In this document: positions 18,278-27,372 of the stretch, piece by piece
Numbering within the stretch: the first letter of the stretch is position 1
Layout of the letters: the number at the start of each line of letters is the position of its first letter
DNA from: Pseudomonas lalucatii
GTDB taxonomy: Bacteria > Pseudomonadota > Gammaproteobacteria > Pseudomonadales > Pseudomonadaceae
NCBI RefSeq assembly: GCF_018398425.1
Contig: NZ_JADPMV010000002.1
Span: 1,603,001 to 1,667,000 of the forward strand
Reading direction: 5' to 3'
DNA length: 64,000 bases
Notes under the pieces: model-generated
What the model was told of the DNA's origin: nothing
Databases searched by the model: none
Seen by the model: only the letters and a program-made list of their open reading frames with translations
Translations under genes and position numbers: made by a program

Positions 18278-19006
18278 ATGTTCCGCTCCATCCGCCGCCA
18301 ACTGCTGAAGCTGCTGCTCTACTTCATGGCCGCCACGGCCCTGCTGGTACTGCTGTTGCGCTGGGTGCCGCCACCGGGCACGACCCTGATGCTCGAGCGC
18401 AAGGTGCAATCCTGGGTCGACGGCCAGCCGATCGACCTGCAGCGCGACTGGCGCCCCTGGAGCGAGCTGCCCGACGACCTGAAAGTCGCGGTGATCGCCG
18501 CCGAGGACCAGAAGTTCGCCGAACACTGGGGCTTCGATGTCGCCGCCATCCGTGCGGCACTCAGCCACAACCGCCGGGGCGGCTCGGTGCGCGGCGCCAG
18601 CACCCTGAGCCAGCAGGTGGCGAAGAACCTGTTCCTCTGGTCCGGGCGCAGCTGGCTGCGCAAGGGCGTGGAGGTCTGGTTCACCGCACTGATCGAACTG
18701 CTCTGGCCGAAGCAGCGCATTCTCGAGGTCTACCTCAACAGCGCCGAGTGGGGTGTGGGGGTGTTCGGCGCCGAGGCCGCGGCCCGGCACCACTTCGCCA
18801 AGGGCGCGCCCTATCTGTCGCGCCAGCAGGCCAGCCTGCTGGCCGCGGTGCTGCCGAACCCGCGGCAGTGGAGCGCCAGCCGGCCGAACAGCCGGGTCGC
18901 CCGCCGCGCCGCCTGGATTCGCCAGCAGATGTGGCAGCTGGGCGGCAGCCACTACCTCAGGCAGTTGCAGGGAACGCGCCCGCAGTGGTGGCCGCGCTGG
19001 CTGTAG
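18278..19006 (+). CDS. mtgA: Monofunctional peptidoglycan glycosyltransferase MtgA
   Basis: The protein has 242 residues. A single N-terminal membrane anchor (LLKLLLYFMAATALLVLLLRWV) is followed by a GT51 domain with VIAAEDQKFAEHWGFD (catalytic Glu), RGASTLSQQVAKNLFLW, KRILEVYLNSAEWG and LAAVLPNP. There is no transpeptidase domain, so it only polymerises glycan strands from lipid II. No strong ribosome-binding site is visible before the ATG at 18278. Confidence 0.95.
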   Translation: MFRSIRRQLLKLLLYFMAATALLVLLLRWVPPPGTTLMLERKVQSWVDGQPIDLQRDWRPWSELPDDLKVAVIAAEDQKFAEHWGFDVAAIRAALSHNRRGGSVRGASTLSQQVAKNLFLWSGRSWLRKGVEVWFTALIELLWPKQRILEVYLNSAEWGVGVFGAEAAARHHFAKGAPYLSRQQASLLAAVLPNPRQWSASRPNSRVARRAAWIRQQMWQLGGSHYLRQLQGTRPQWWPRWL

Positions 19007-19010
19007 CGGC

Positions 19011-19622
19011 TCAGTGGGCTCGCAGCGCGCGCCGCGGCACGACCTGCAGCAGACGCAACTGCTCGTCCTCGCTGTGGACGCTCAGGCCCAGCCGCGGATA
19101 GATCCAGGCCTCGCCCGCCTCCAGCTGCAGCCGCAGACGCGGCTGACCAAGACTGGCGGCCAGCCGCGCGACGTCCAGCCCCTGCCGTGGTACGAGGCTC
19201 AGGCCGACGACGGCCTGCCGGCCCAGCTGCGCCAGCAGCGAATCGGCGAGGGGCTGCGCGGCGCCATCCGCCGCCAGCCCCGCCGCCGTCATCAGGCTCC
19301 CCCGCTCGGCCTCGCTCAGCGCCAGCTCGGCCTCCAGCCGCCAGGGCTCGCCAGCCGCCAGCCACTCGCCGCGATAGAGTAGGCGCGCGCCATCCGGGTG
19401 CGGCTGCAACCACAGCTCACCGGCCACCAGGGCCCTCAGCTCGGCCAGCTGCAGTCGCTCCTCGGCCAGCGGTTCGAACACCTGCAACTGCCACTCGGCC
19501 AGCCAGGGCAACGGTTCGGCCGGTTGCGGCCCGCGTACCAGCCAGGCGCCCCAGGCGAAGAACAGCAGGGCGACGACGGCGAACAGCAGCCCATGCTGCA
19601 GGCGCAACGGCGGCAACTTCAT
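19011..19622 (-). CDS. Membrane-anchored protein of unknown function
   Basis: The protein has 203 residues. One hydrophobic segment near the N terminus (LLFAVVALLFFAWGAWLV) is followed by a Leu/Glu/Arg-rich exported domain with no motif I recognise. It lies 57 bp downstream of rpoH on the same strand, but the rpoH terminator stands between them. Its stop is 5 bp from the convergent mtgA stop. The position matches an uncharacterised gene always found between mtgA and rpoH in Pseudomonas. Confidence 0.75.
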   Translation of the reverse strand: MKLPPLRLQHGLLFAVVALLFFAWGAWLVRGPQPAEPLPWLAEWQLQVFEPLAEERLQLAELRALVAGELWLQPHPDGARLLYRGEWLAAGEPWRLEAELALSEAERGSLMTAAGLAADGAAQPLADSLLAQLGRQAVVGLSLVPRQGLDVARLAASLGQPRLRLQLEAGEAWIYPRLGLSVHSEDEQLRLLQVVPRRALRAH

Positions 19623-19638
19623 GGTGTTCTCCAGGCAG

Positions 19639-19664
19639 AAAAAAGCCGCACCCGGGTGCGGCTT
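19639..19664 (-). terminator. Terminator after rpoH
   Basis: A perfect 11-bp stem AAGCCGCACCC / GGGTGCGGCTT is followed on the minus strand by a run of six T. It is 16 bp past the rpoH stop. Confidence 0.9.
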
Positions 19665-19679
19665 GTTCAGGTGAGGCGC

Positions 19680-20534
19680 TTACGCCGCGATCGAGCCCTT
19701 GAGCTTGTTCATGGCGTTTTTCTCCAGCTGGCGGATGCGCTCGGCGGAGACGTTGTACTTGGCGGCCAGGTCGTGCAGCGTGGCCTTCTCCTCGGCCAGC
19801 CAGCGCTGGTAGAGGATGTCGCGGCTGCGCTCGTCGAGCCCGTCGAGGGCCTCGTGCAGGTTGGCGGTGGCGCTGTCGCTCCAGTCGGCATCTTCCAGCT
19901 GGCGCGCCGGGTCGTAGCGATGGTCTTCCAGGTACTGCGCCGGCGACTGGAAGGCGTGGTCGTCATCGGCGTCGTTGGCCGGGTCGAAGGCCATGTCCTG
20001 GCCGGTCAGGCGGCTCTCCATCTCGCGCACTTCGTGGGGTTCGACCCCCAGGCTGTCGGCCACGGCATGCACTTCGTCGTTGTTCAGCCAGGCCAGGCGC
20101 TTCTTCTGGCTGCGCAGGTTGAAGAACAGCTTGCGCTGGGCCTTGGTGGTGGCGACCTTGACGATGCGCCAGTTGCGCAGGATGAACTCGTGGATCTCGG
20201 CACGGATCCAGTGCACGGCGAAGGACACCAGGCGCACGCCCATCTCCGGGTTGAAGCGCTTGACCGCCTTCATCAGGCCGACGTTGCCTTCCTGGATCAG
20301 GTCGGCCTGGGCCAGGCCGTAGCCGGAATAGCTGCGGGCGATGTGCACGACGAAACGCAGGTGGGCCAGCACCATCTGCCGCGCGGCCTCGAGGTCCTGC
20401 TGGTAGTAGAGACTCTCGGCCAACTCACGCTCCTGCTCCGGGCTCAGCAGCGGGATGCTGTTGACCGCGTGCACGTAAGCCTCCAGGTTGGCGCCTGGGA
20501 CTAGGGCATGGACAGGTTGCAAGGACGTTGACAT
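19680..20534 (-). CDS. rpoH: Heat-shock sigma factor RpoH (sigma-32)
   Basis: The protein has 284 residues, the standard Pseudomonas length, starting MSTSLQPV. Region 2 includes [36 protein letters not shown]. The RpoH box lies around [15 protein letters not shown]. Region 4 has [27 protein letters not shown]. It directs RNA polymerase to chaperone and protease genes. Overlapping promoters of two classes lie upstream. The gene is next to ftsX-ftsE-ftsY, a conserved gammaproteobacterial arrangement, and both run on the same strand. Confidence 0.97.
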   Translation of the reverse strand: MSTSLQPVHALVPGANLEAYVHAVNSIPLLSPEQERELAESLYYQQDLEAARQMVLAHLRFVVHIARSYSGYGLAQADLIQEGNVGLMKAVKRFNPEMGVRLVSFAVHWIRAEIHEFILRNWRIVKVATTKAQRKLFFNLRSQKKRLAWLNNDEVHAVADSLGVEPHEVREMESRLTGQDMAFDPANDADDDHAFQSPAQYLEDHRYDPARQLEDADWSDSATANLHEALDGLDERSRDILYQRWLAEEKATLHDLAAKYNVSAERIRQLEKNAMNKLKGSIAA

Positions 20535-20580
20535 TCGAACCCTCCGACTCACAAAACGCGTGCAGTGTAGCACTGCCGAA

Positions 20581-20623
20581 TACGACTGAATACGCGTATA
20601 CAAGTTCCGCAACAGATAGTCAA
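20581..20623 (-). promoter_or_regulatory. Overlapping AlgU-like (sigma-E) and sigma-70-like promoters of rpoH
   Basis: On the minus strand GAACTT (20607-20602) is followed after 16 bases by TCGTA (20585-20581), which fits the AlgU/sigma-22 consensus GAACTT-N16/17-TCtgA. Overlapping it, TTGACT (20623-20618) and TATACG (20600-20595) are spaced by 17 bases, a good sigma-70 pair. AlgU-dependent rpoH transcription is established in P. aeruginosa; the exact sites here are inferred from sequence. Confidence 0.7.
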
Positions 20624-20645
20624 TATTAAGCAAATCAATCAGTTA

Positions 20646-21662
20646 CTACCTTGGCGCCAGCTCGCTCAAATGCCGGGCGACGGCCAGCCAGGCGCCGATG
20701 TAACCCAGCAGCACGGCCCCCAGCAGCAGCGACAGGCCGTCGCCCGCCGGCACCCCGGCCAGGGCGAAGTCGCTGCCGTACAGCCCGGCCAGGCGCACCA
20801 CCGCATCGTTCAGCCAGCCCAGGCCGTAGGCCAGCAGCAGCCAGGCCAGCAGTCCGGCCCCGAAGCCGTAGAGCGCGCCCATATAGAGGAAGGGCCGGCG
20901 CACGTAGCTGTCGGTGCCGCCGACCAGCTTGATCACCTCGATCTCGGTGCGGCGGTTCTCGATATGCAGGCGAATGGTGTTGCCGATCACCAGCAGCAGG
21001 GCCAGCACCAGCAGCAGGGTCAGGCCGAAGACGAAGCGGTCGCCCAGGTGGAGGATGGCGCTCAGGCGCTCGACCCAGAGCAGGTCGAGCTGCGCCTGCT
21101 GCACCCTGGGCAACTCGGCCAGGCGCAGGCGCAGCGCCTCCAGGGTGGCCTTGTCGACTTCCTTCGGGGTGACCAGCACCACGCCGGGCAGCGGGTTGTC
21201 CGGCAGCTCCTTGAGCGCCTCGCCCAGCCCGGACTGCTGCTGGAATTCGTCCAGGGCCCGTTCGCGGCTGATCCACTCGGCATCGGCGACCTCCTGCATC
21301 GCCGCGACCTGCTCGCGCAGGGCCTGGCCCTGGGCATCGTCGGCGTCCAGTTGCAGGTACAGGGAGATCTGCGCGGCACGCTGCCAGGAGCCGCCGAGGC
21401 GCTCGACGTTGTCCAGCAACAGCGCCAGGCCCATGGGCAGGCTGAGGGCCACGGCCATCACCAGGCAGGTGAAGAAGCTGCCGATCGGCTGCTTGGCCAG
21501 GCGGCGCAGGCTGTCGACCAGGCTGGCGCGGTGGCTCTCCAGCCAGGCGTGCAGCTGGCTGCGGAAATCCGGGCCGTCGTCCGGGGCCTTCTGCTCGACC
21601 TTCTTCGGCGCGGCGCCGACACGCTGGGCCGGCTGCGGTGGCGGCATGCGGGTCGCGCTCAT
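20646..21662 (-). CDS. ftsX: Cell-division ABC transporter permease FtsX
   Basis: The protein has 338 residues. A cytoplasmic N-terminal tail precedes four predicted membrane helices, with a large periplasmic loop of about 100 residues between helix 1 (FTCLVMAVALSLPMGLALLL) and helix 2 (FGLTLLLVLALLLVIGNT). NTIRLHIENRRTEIEVIKLVGGTDSYVRRPFLYMG is the FtsX-type coupling segment. With FtsE it regulates septal peptidoglycan amidases at the divisome. The start overlaps the ftsE stop by 4 bases. Confidence 0.96.
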   Translation of the reverse strand: MSATRMPPPQPAQRVGAAPKKVEQKAPDDGPDFRSQLHAWLESHRASLVDSLRRLAKQPIGSFFTCLVMAVALSLPMGLALLLDNVERLGGSWQRAAQISLYLQLDADDAQGQALREQVAAMQEVADAEWISRERALDEFQQQSGLGEALKELPDNPLPGVVLVTPKEVDKATLEALRLRLAELPRVQQAQLDLLWVERLSAILHLGDRFVFGLTLLLVLALLLVIGNTIRLHIENRRTEIEVIKLVGGTDSYVRRPFLYMGALYGFGAGLLAWLLLAYGLGWLNDAVVRLAGLYGSDFALAGVPAGDGLSLLLGAVLLGYIGAWLAVARHLSELAPR

Positions 21663-22327
21663 ACGGCCTCCCCGTCGCCGATCAGGCGGCCGCGTTGCAG
21701 GGTCAGCATGCGGTGGCGCATGCGCGCGATCAGGGCCAGGTCGTGGCTGGCGATCAGCACGCTGGTGCCCAGGCGGTTGATGTCCTCGAACACCCCCATG
21801 ATCTCCGCCGCCAGGCGCGGGTCGAGGTTGCCGGTGGGCTCGTCGGCGAGCAGCAGGGCCGGACGATGGACGATGGCCCGGGCGATGCCGACGCGCTGCT
21901 GCTGGCCGGTGGACAGGTCGCCGGGGAACAGCTCGGCCTTGTCCGCCAGGGCCACCCGCTCCAGCGCGGCGCCGACCCGCTGGCCGATCTCCGCCTTGCC
22001 CAGGCCGAGGATCTGCAGGGGCAGGGCGACGTTGTCGAACACGCTGCGGTCGAACAGCAGCTGGTGGTTCTGGAACACCACGCCGATCTGCCGGCGCAGG
22101 AAGGGGATCTGCGCGCTGGTGATCTGCCCCAGATCCTGCCCGGCCAGCAGCAGCTTGCCGCTGGTGGGTCGCTCCATGGCCAGGATCAGCCGCAGCAATG
22201 TGCTCTTGCCGGCGCCGGAGTGCCCGGTGACGAACAGGAACTCGCCACGGCGCACGCGGAAACTCAGCTCGTGCAGCCCGACGTGACCGTTGGGGTAACG
22301 CTTGCCGACCTGCTCGAATCGAATCAT
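21659..22327 (-). CDS. ftsE: Cell-division ATP-binding protein FtsE
   Basis: The protein has 222 residues and is an ABC ATPase. Motifs are Walker A GHSGAGKST (about 36-44), a Q-loop with VFQNHQLL, signature LSTGQQQR, Walker B LLLADEPTGNLD, and the H-loop ASHD. The ATG at 22327 lies 2 bases after the ftsY stop, so the three genes are tightly coupled. It partners FtsX at the inner membrane. Confidence 0.97.
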   Translation of the reverse strand: MIRFEQVGKRYPNGHVGLHELSFRVRRGEFLFVTGHSGAGKSTLLRLILAMERPTSGKLLLAGQDLGQITSAQIPFLRRQIGVVFQNHQLLFDRSVFDNVALPLQILGLGKAEIGQRVGAALERVALADKAELFPGDLSTGQQQRVGIARAIVHRPALLLADEPTGNLDPRLAAEIMGVFEDINRLGTSVLIASHDLALIARMRHRMLTLQRGRLIGDGEAV

Positions 22328-22329
22328 CC

Positions 22330-23700
22330 CTATTTCTCCGCGAACAACGCCTGGACGAAGGCCTCGGCCTCGAAGGTGCGCAGGTCGTCGATGCCCTCGC
22401 CGACGCCGATATAGCGGATCGGCAGGGCGAACTGCTTGGCCAGGGCGAAGATCACCCCGCCCTTGGCGGTGCCGTCCAGCTTGGTCAGGGCCAGGCCGCT
22501 GAGGCTGACGGTCTGGTTGAACTGCTTGGCCTGGTTGATGGCGTTCTGCCCGGTGCCGGCGTCCAGCACCAGCAGCACCTCGTGGGGCGCGCTGTCGTCC
22601 AGCTTGCCGATCACCCGGCGCACCTTCCTCAGCTCTTCCATCAGGTTGTCCTTGGTGTGCAGGCGCCCGGCGGTGTCGGCGATCAGCACGTCCATGCCAC
22701 GGGCCTTGGCGGCCTGCACCGCATCGAAGATCACCGAGGCGGAGTCGGCGCCGGTGTGCTGGGCGATCACCGCGATCTGGTTGCGTTCGCCCCACACCTG
22801 CAGCTGCTCCACTGCCGCCGCGCGGAAGGTGTCGCCGGCGGCCAGCATCACCTTGTTGCCGTCCAACTGCAGCTTCTTCGCCAGCTTGCCGATGGTGGTG
22901 GTCTTGCCGACGCCGTTCACCCCGACCACCAGGATCACGTAGGGGCGCTTGGCGTGGTCGATGCGCAGCGGCTGCTCGACCGGCTTGAGCAACGCGGTCA
23001 GCTCTTCCTGCAGCGCCTTGTACAGTGCGCCGCTGTCGGTCAGCTGCTTGCGCGCGACCTTCTGGGTCAGACTCTGGATGATCGCGGTGGTGGCCTCGAC
23101 GCCGACGTCGGCGGTCAGCAGGCGGGTCTCGATCTCGTCGAGCAGCTCGTCGTCGATGGCCTTCTTGCCGAGGAACAGGCTGGCCATGCCCTCGCCGAGG
23201 CTGGCGCTGGTCTTCGACAGGCCCTGCTTGAGGCGGGCGAACCAGCCGCCCTGGTTGTCGCCCGGCTTGGCCTGCTCGAGCGCGGCCGCGAACACCGGCG
23301 GGGGCGGCTCGACGGGCTCGGGCTCGGGTTCGGGCGCCGGTGTCGGCGCGTGCAACACCTCGCTGCCGGCGTTGATACGAAAGCGCGAGGCGTTGACCGG
23401 CGCGACCTCGGCCGCAGCGGCTTCAGGCGTGGCGTTATCTGGAGCCGCAACGGCAGGCGCGCTGCTCGGCGGCGGCGCGACAGGCGCCGGCTCGGCGCTC
23501 GCGGCAGGCGCTTCAGGCTGGGCGGACGGCTCGGGCTGCGCGGGCGCGTCGCTCGGCGCGGGGCTGGCCGGCTCCTGCGGCTTCTTGCGCAGCCAGCCGA
23601 ACAGGCCCTTCTTTTCCGCAGGTTTTTCCGCGCCTTTCTCGGCCGGTTGCTCGGCCGCGGGCGCGGCGGGAGTCTTCTTGTCGTCGTTGGAACCAAACAT
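22330..23700 (-). CDS. ftsY: Signal recognition particle receptor FtsY
   Basis: The protein has 456 residues. About 150 N-terminal residues are low-complexity, rich in Ala, Pro and Glu, forming the membrane-targeting A region. The NG domain follows with G1 GVNGVGKTTTIGKLA, G3 DTAGRLHTKDNLMEEL, and TKLDGTAKGGVIFA. It docks the SRP-ribosome complex to SecYEG. The start is the first gene of the minus-strand ftsY-ftsE-ftsX operon. It is divergent from the M16 peptidase genes with a 206-bp spacer. Confidence 0.96.
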   Translation of the reverse strand: MFGSNDDKKTPAAPAAEQPAEKGAEKPAEKKGLFGWLRKKPQEPASPAPSDAPAQPEPSAQPEAPAASAEPAPVAPPPSSAPAVAAPDNATPEAAAAEVAPVNASRFRINAGSEVLHAPTPAPEPEPEPVEPPPPVFAAALEQAKPGDNQGGWFARLKQGLSKTSASLGEGMASLFLGKKAIDDELLDEIETRLLTADVGVEATTAIIQSLTQKVARKQLTDSGALYKALQEELTALLKPVEQPLRIDHAKRPYVILVVGVNGVGKTTTIGKLAKKLQLDGNKVMLAAGDTFRAAAVEQLQVWGERNQIAVIAQHTGADSASVIFDAVQAAKARGMDVLIADTAGRLHTKDNLMEELRKVRRVIGKLDDSAPHEVLLVLDAGTGQNAINQAKQFNQTVSLSGLALTKLDGTAKGGVIFALAKQFALPIRYIGVGEGIDDLRTFEAEAFVQALFAEK

Positions 23701-23906
23701 GGAGGACGGCTATCTCAAAGGAGCGGCGCGCCGCTAGACAGGTCAGAAAACGGCGCGAAAGCAGGCCGGGCGAAGCCAGGGGACGCTGCACAGCGGTTTT
23801 CAGCAGGCTCAACAGGCATGGCCGCCAGTAAAACGGATGAGTATCCTAGCACCTCCGCGCCCGCCGACGCTAAGTTCGCACGGGCCGCCCGACAGGTCGA
23901 CAGCTA

Positions 23907-25262
23907 ATGAATATGATTGCCCGCCGCGTCGTCGGCGCTGCCCTCGGCGCGCTCTGCCTGCCGCTGATGGCACTCGCCGCCGCCCCGCAACCGACCCACG
24001 AATTCAGCCTGGACAATGGCCTGAAGGTCATCGTCCGCGAGGACCATCGCGCCCCGGTGGTGGTGTCCCAGCTCTGGTACAAGGTCGGCTCCAGCTACGA
24101 GACGCCCGGCCAGACCGGCCTGTCCCATGCCCTGGAACACATGATGTTCAAGGGCAGCCGCAAGCTCGGTCCCGGCGAGGCCTCGCGCATCCTGCGCGAG
24201 CTCGGCGCCGAGGAGAACGCCTTCACCAGCGACGACTACACCGCCTACTACCAGGTACTGGCCCGCGACCGCCTGGCGGTGGCCCTGGAGCTGGAGGCCG
24301 ACCGCCTGGCCAGCCTCAAGCTGCCGGCCGAGGAGTTCGCCCGCGAGATCGAGGTGATCAAGGAGGAGCGGCGCCTGCGCACCGACGACAAGCCGTCGAA
24401 CCAGGCCTACGAGCGCTTCAAGGCCATGGCCTTCCCGGCCAGCGGCTACCACACCCCGACCATCGGCTGGATGGCCGATCTCGAGCGCATGAGCATCGAG
24501 GAGCTGCGCGCCTGGTACCAGGCCTGGTACGCGCCGAACAACGCCACCCTGGTGGTGGTCGGCGACGTCGGCGCCAGCGAGGTCAAGGCCCTGGCCGAGC
24601 GCTACTTCGGCCCCATCCCCCGCCGCGCGGTGCCGACCGCCAAGCCCCCGCGCGAGCTGGCGGCGCCCGGCGAGCGGCGCCTCACCCTGCACCTCAAGAC
24701 CCAGCTGCCGAGCCTGCTGATGGGCTTCAACGTGCCGGGCCTGGCCACCGCCCAGGAGCCGCGCCAGGTGCATGCCCTGCGCCTGATCGCCACCCTGCTC
24801 GACGGCGGCTACAGCGCGCGCCTGCCGACCCGCCTGGAGCGCGGCGAGGAACTGGTCTCCGGCGCCTCGGCCTGGTACGACGCTTACGCCCGCGGCGACA
24901 GCCTGTTCGTGCTGACCGCCACCCCCAACGTGCAGACCGGCAAGACTCTGGCCGAGGCCGAGGCCGGCCTGTGGCGCGAGCTGCAGGACCTGCAGCAGAA
25001 CCCACCCACGGCCGAGGAGCTGGCGCGGGTGCGCGCCCAGGTCATCGCCGGGCTGGTCTACGACCGCGACTCGATCACCAGCCAGGCCACCACCATCGGC
25101 CAGCTGGAAACCGTCGGCCTGTCCTGGCAACTGATCGACCGGGAGCTGGCCGAACTGGAAGCGGTCACCCCGGCCGACATCCAGAGCGCGGCGCGCACCT
25201 TCTTCACCCGCGACCGCCTGAGCGTCGCCCATGTCCTGCCCGAGGAGGCGCGTGATGAGTGA
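23907..25262 (+). CDS. M16 family zinc metallopeptidase, catalytic subunit
   Basis: The protein has 451 residues. A signal peptide (MNMIARRVVGAALGALCLPLMALAA-type) suggests a periplasmic site. The inverted zinc motif HALEH (about residues 79-83) with the downstream EIEVIKEER glutamate is complete, so this subunit should be active. A C-terminal M16 domain follows. The second gene starts inside its end, overlapping 8 bases. The paired active and inactive halves resemble the pitrilysin/PqqL-type heterodimers; the substrate is unknown. Confidence 0.92.
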   Translation: MNMIARRVVGAALGALCLPLMALAAAPQPTHEFSLDNGLKVIVREDHRAPVVVSQLWYKVGSSYETPGQTGLSHALEHMMFKGSRKLGPGEASRILRELGAEENAFTSDDYTAYYQVLARDRLAVALELEADRLASLKLPAEEFAREIEVIKEERRLRTDDKPSNQAYERFKAMAFPASGYHTPTIGWMADLERMSIEELRAWYQAWYAPNNATLVVVGDVGASEVKALAERYFGPIPRRAVPTAKPPRELAAPGERRLTLHLKTQLPSLLMGFNVPGLATAQEPRQVHALRLIATLLDGGYSARLPTRLERGEELVSGASAWYDAYARGDSLFVLTATPNVQTGKTLAEAEAGLWRELQDLQQNPPTAEELARVRAQVIAGLVYDRDSITSQATTIGQLETVGLSWQLIDRELAELEAVTPADIQSAARTFFTRDRLSVAHVLPEEARDE

Positions 25263-26736
25263 ACGCAATGGCCTGCGCTATGGCCTGCTGGCCCTGGCCC
25301 TGCTGGTGTTGCTGGCGATCCTGCTGTTGCTGGTCGGCCGCGAGGACGCGCTCGAGTCCGCCCCCGCAGCGGCCGACAGCGCCAGGCTGGAGTCCCTCGC
25401 CGAGCTCAACGGCCAGGCGCCGACGCGCCGCGCCCTGCAGATCCAGACCTGGCAGACCGCCGAGGGCGCCAAGGTGCTGTTCGTCGAGGCCCGCGAGCTG
25501 CCGATGTTCGACCTGCGCCTGATCTTCGCCGCCGGCAGCAGCCAGGACGACGGCGTGCCGGGCCTGGCCATGCTGACCAACGCCATGCTCAACGAGGGCG
25601 TGCCGGGCAAGGACGCCGGCGCCATCGCCGCCGGTTTCGAGAACCTCGGCGCCCAGTTCGGCAACGGCTCCTACCGCGACATGGCGGTGGCCAGCCTGCG
25701 CGCCCTCAGCGCCGCCGAGATCCGCCAGCCGGCGCTGCGCCTGTTCGCCGAGGTGCTCGGCCAGCCGAGCTTCCCCGAGGATGCCCTGATGCGCATCAAG
25801 AACCAGCTGATGGCCGGCTTCGAGTACCGCAAGCAGGACCCGGGCAAGCTGGCCAGCCTCGAGCTGTTCCAGCGCCTGTACGGCGCGCATCCCTATGCCC
25901 ACCCCAGCGACGGCACCGCCGAATCCATCCCGGCGATCGATCGCGCGCAGCTGCAGGCCTTCCATGCCAGGGCCTACGCCGCCGGCAACGCGGTGCTCGC
26001 CCTGGTCGGCGATCTCTCGCGCAGCGAGGCCGAGGCCCTGGCCGCCGAGGTCTCGGCGGCCTTGCCGCCGGGCCCCGCGCTGGCGCATATCCCGCAGCCT
26101 GAGCCGCCGCGAGGCGGCGCCAGCCATATCGACTTCCCGTCCCAACAGACCCACCTGATGCTCGCCCAACTCGGCATCGACCGCCGCGACCCGGACTACG
26201 CCGCCCTCTACCTGGGCAACCAGATCTTCGGCGGCGGCGGTTTCGGCACCCGGCTGATGGAGGAAGTCCGCGAGAAACGCGGGCTGACCTACGGCGTCTA
26301 TTCCGGCTTCAGCGCCATGCAGGCCCGCGGCCCCTTCATGATCAGCCTGCAGACCCGCGCCGAACTCAGCGCCGGCACCCTGCAGCTGGTCAAGGGCCTG
26401 CTGCGCGACTACCTGGACCAGGGCCCGACCCAGCAGGAGCTGGACGACGCCAAGCGCGAACTGGCCGGCAGCTTCCCGCTGTCCACCGCGAGCAATGGGG
26501 CGATCGTCGGCCAGCTCGGCACGATCGGCTTCTACGACCTGCCGCTGGACCACCTGGAGAGTTTCATGGCCGAAATCAAGGCGCTGAGCGTCGAGCAGGT
26601 CAAGGCGGCCATGGCCCGCCACCTCGATCCCGAGGCCCTGGTGATCGTCAGCGCCGGCCCCGAGGTGGCGCAGCAGGCGCTGCCGCCGCCGACGGGCAAG
26701 CCCGCCGAACAACCCAGCGGCGTCCCGGAGCACTGA
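25255..26736 (+). CDS. M16 family peptidase, non-catalytic partner
   Basis: The protein has 493 residues. A single N-terminal hydrophobic segment (LLALALLVLLAILLLLVG) acts as an anchor or signal. The M16 fold is clear, but no HxxEH is present: the equivalent stretch reads GLAMLTNAMLNEG. The C-terminal half keeps the RGLTYGVYSGFSAM substrate-binding Arg/Tyr pair. It should therefore be the inactive half of a heterodimer with the upstream gene. GAGGAGG lies ideally before the ATG at 25255. Its stop overlaps the rsmD ATG. Confidence 0.9.
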   Translation: MSERNGLRYGLLALALLVLLAILLLLVGREDALESAPAAADSARLESLAELNGQAPTRRALQIQTWQTAEGAKVLFVEARELPMFDLRLIFAAGSSQDDGVPGLAMLTNAMLNEGVPGKDAGAIAAGFENLGAQFGNGSYRDMAVASLRALSAAEIRQPALRLFAEVLGQPSFPEDALMRIKNQLMAGFEYRKQDPGKLASLELFQRLYGAHPYAHPSDGTAESIPAIDRAQLQAFHARAYAAGNAVLALVGDLSRSEAEALAAEVSAALPPGPALAHIPQPEPPRGGASHIDFPSQQTHLMLAQLGIDRRDPDYAALYLGNQIFGGGGFGTRLMEEVREKRGLTYGVYSGFSAMQARGPFMISLQTRAELSAGTLQLVKGLLRDYLDQGPTQQELDDAKRELAGSFPLSTASNGAIVGQLGTIGFYDLPLDHLESFMAEIKALSVEQVKAAMARHLDPEALVIVSAGPEVAQQALPPPTGKPAEQPSGVPEH

Positions 26737-27332
26737 TGCGCAGATCCCCCGGCAAACCCGCCAAGGCCCACGGCGGCCAGGGCCAGTTGCGCATCATCGG
26801 CGGCCAGTGGCGCTCGCGCCGCTTCGCCTTCCCCGACGGCCCGAGCCTGCGCCCCACCCCCGACCGGGTGCGCGAGACCCTGTTCAACTGGCTCGCCCCC
26901 TATGTCGAGGGCGCCCGGGTGCTCGACCCCTTCGCCGGCAGCGGCGCGCTGTACCTGGAGGCGCTGTCGCGCGGCGCCGGCAGCGCCCTGGCCCTGGACC
27001 TCAACCCGGACTCGGTGGCCGCCCTGCGCGGCCACCTGCACAGCCTGGGCTGCGCCCACGGCCAGTTGCTGCAGGCCGACGCCCTGGCCTACCTGCAACA
27101 ACAACCGGCCACGCCCTTCGACCTGGTGTTCCTCGATCCGCCCTTCCACCAGGGCCTGCTGGCGCCGATCTGCGCGCTGCTGGAGGGTCGCGGCTGGCTC
27201 GCCGAGCACGCCTGGGTCTACAGCGAGAGCGAGACGCCGCCCTCGAGCCTCGGCCTGCCCGGCAACTGGCGCCTGCACCGGGAGAAGCAGGCCGGCCAGG
27301 TGTATTACGCCCTGTGGCAGCGCGGCGAGTAG
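26736..27332 (+). CDS. rsmD: 16S rRNA m2G966 methyltransferase RsmD
   Basis: The protein has 198 residues. RIIGGQWRSRRFAFP and RPTPDRVRETLFNWL are the family N-terminal signature. VLDPFAGSGALYLEALSRGA is the SAM loop, and DLVFLDPPF is the D/N-PPF/Y catalytic motif. It methylates G966 in 16S rRNA. It overlaps the preceding M16 gene by 1 base. Confidence 0.95.
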   Translation: MRRSPGKPAKAHGGQGQLRIIGGQWRSRRFAFPDGPSLRPTPDRVRETLFNWLAPYVEGARVLDPFAGSGALYLEALSRGAGSALALDLNPDSVAALRGHLHSLGCAHGQLLQADALAYLQQQPATPFDLVFLDPPFHQGLLAPICALLEGRGWLAEHAWVYSESETPPSSLGLPGNWRLHREKQAGQVYYALWQRGE

Positions 27333-27372
27333 GCGAGGCCCCGCGCCCCGGGCATCAACCGTGCAGCGACCG

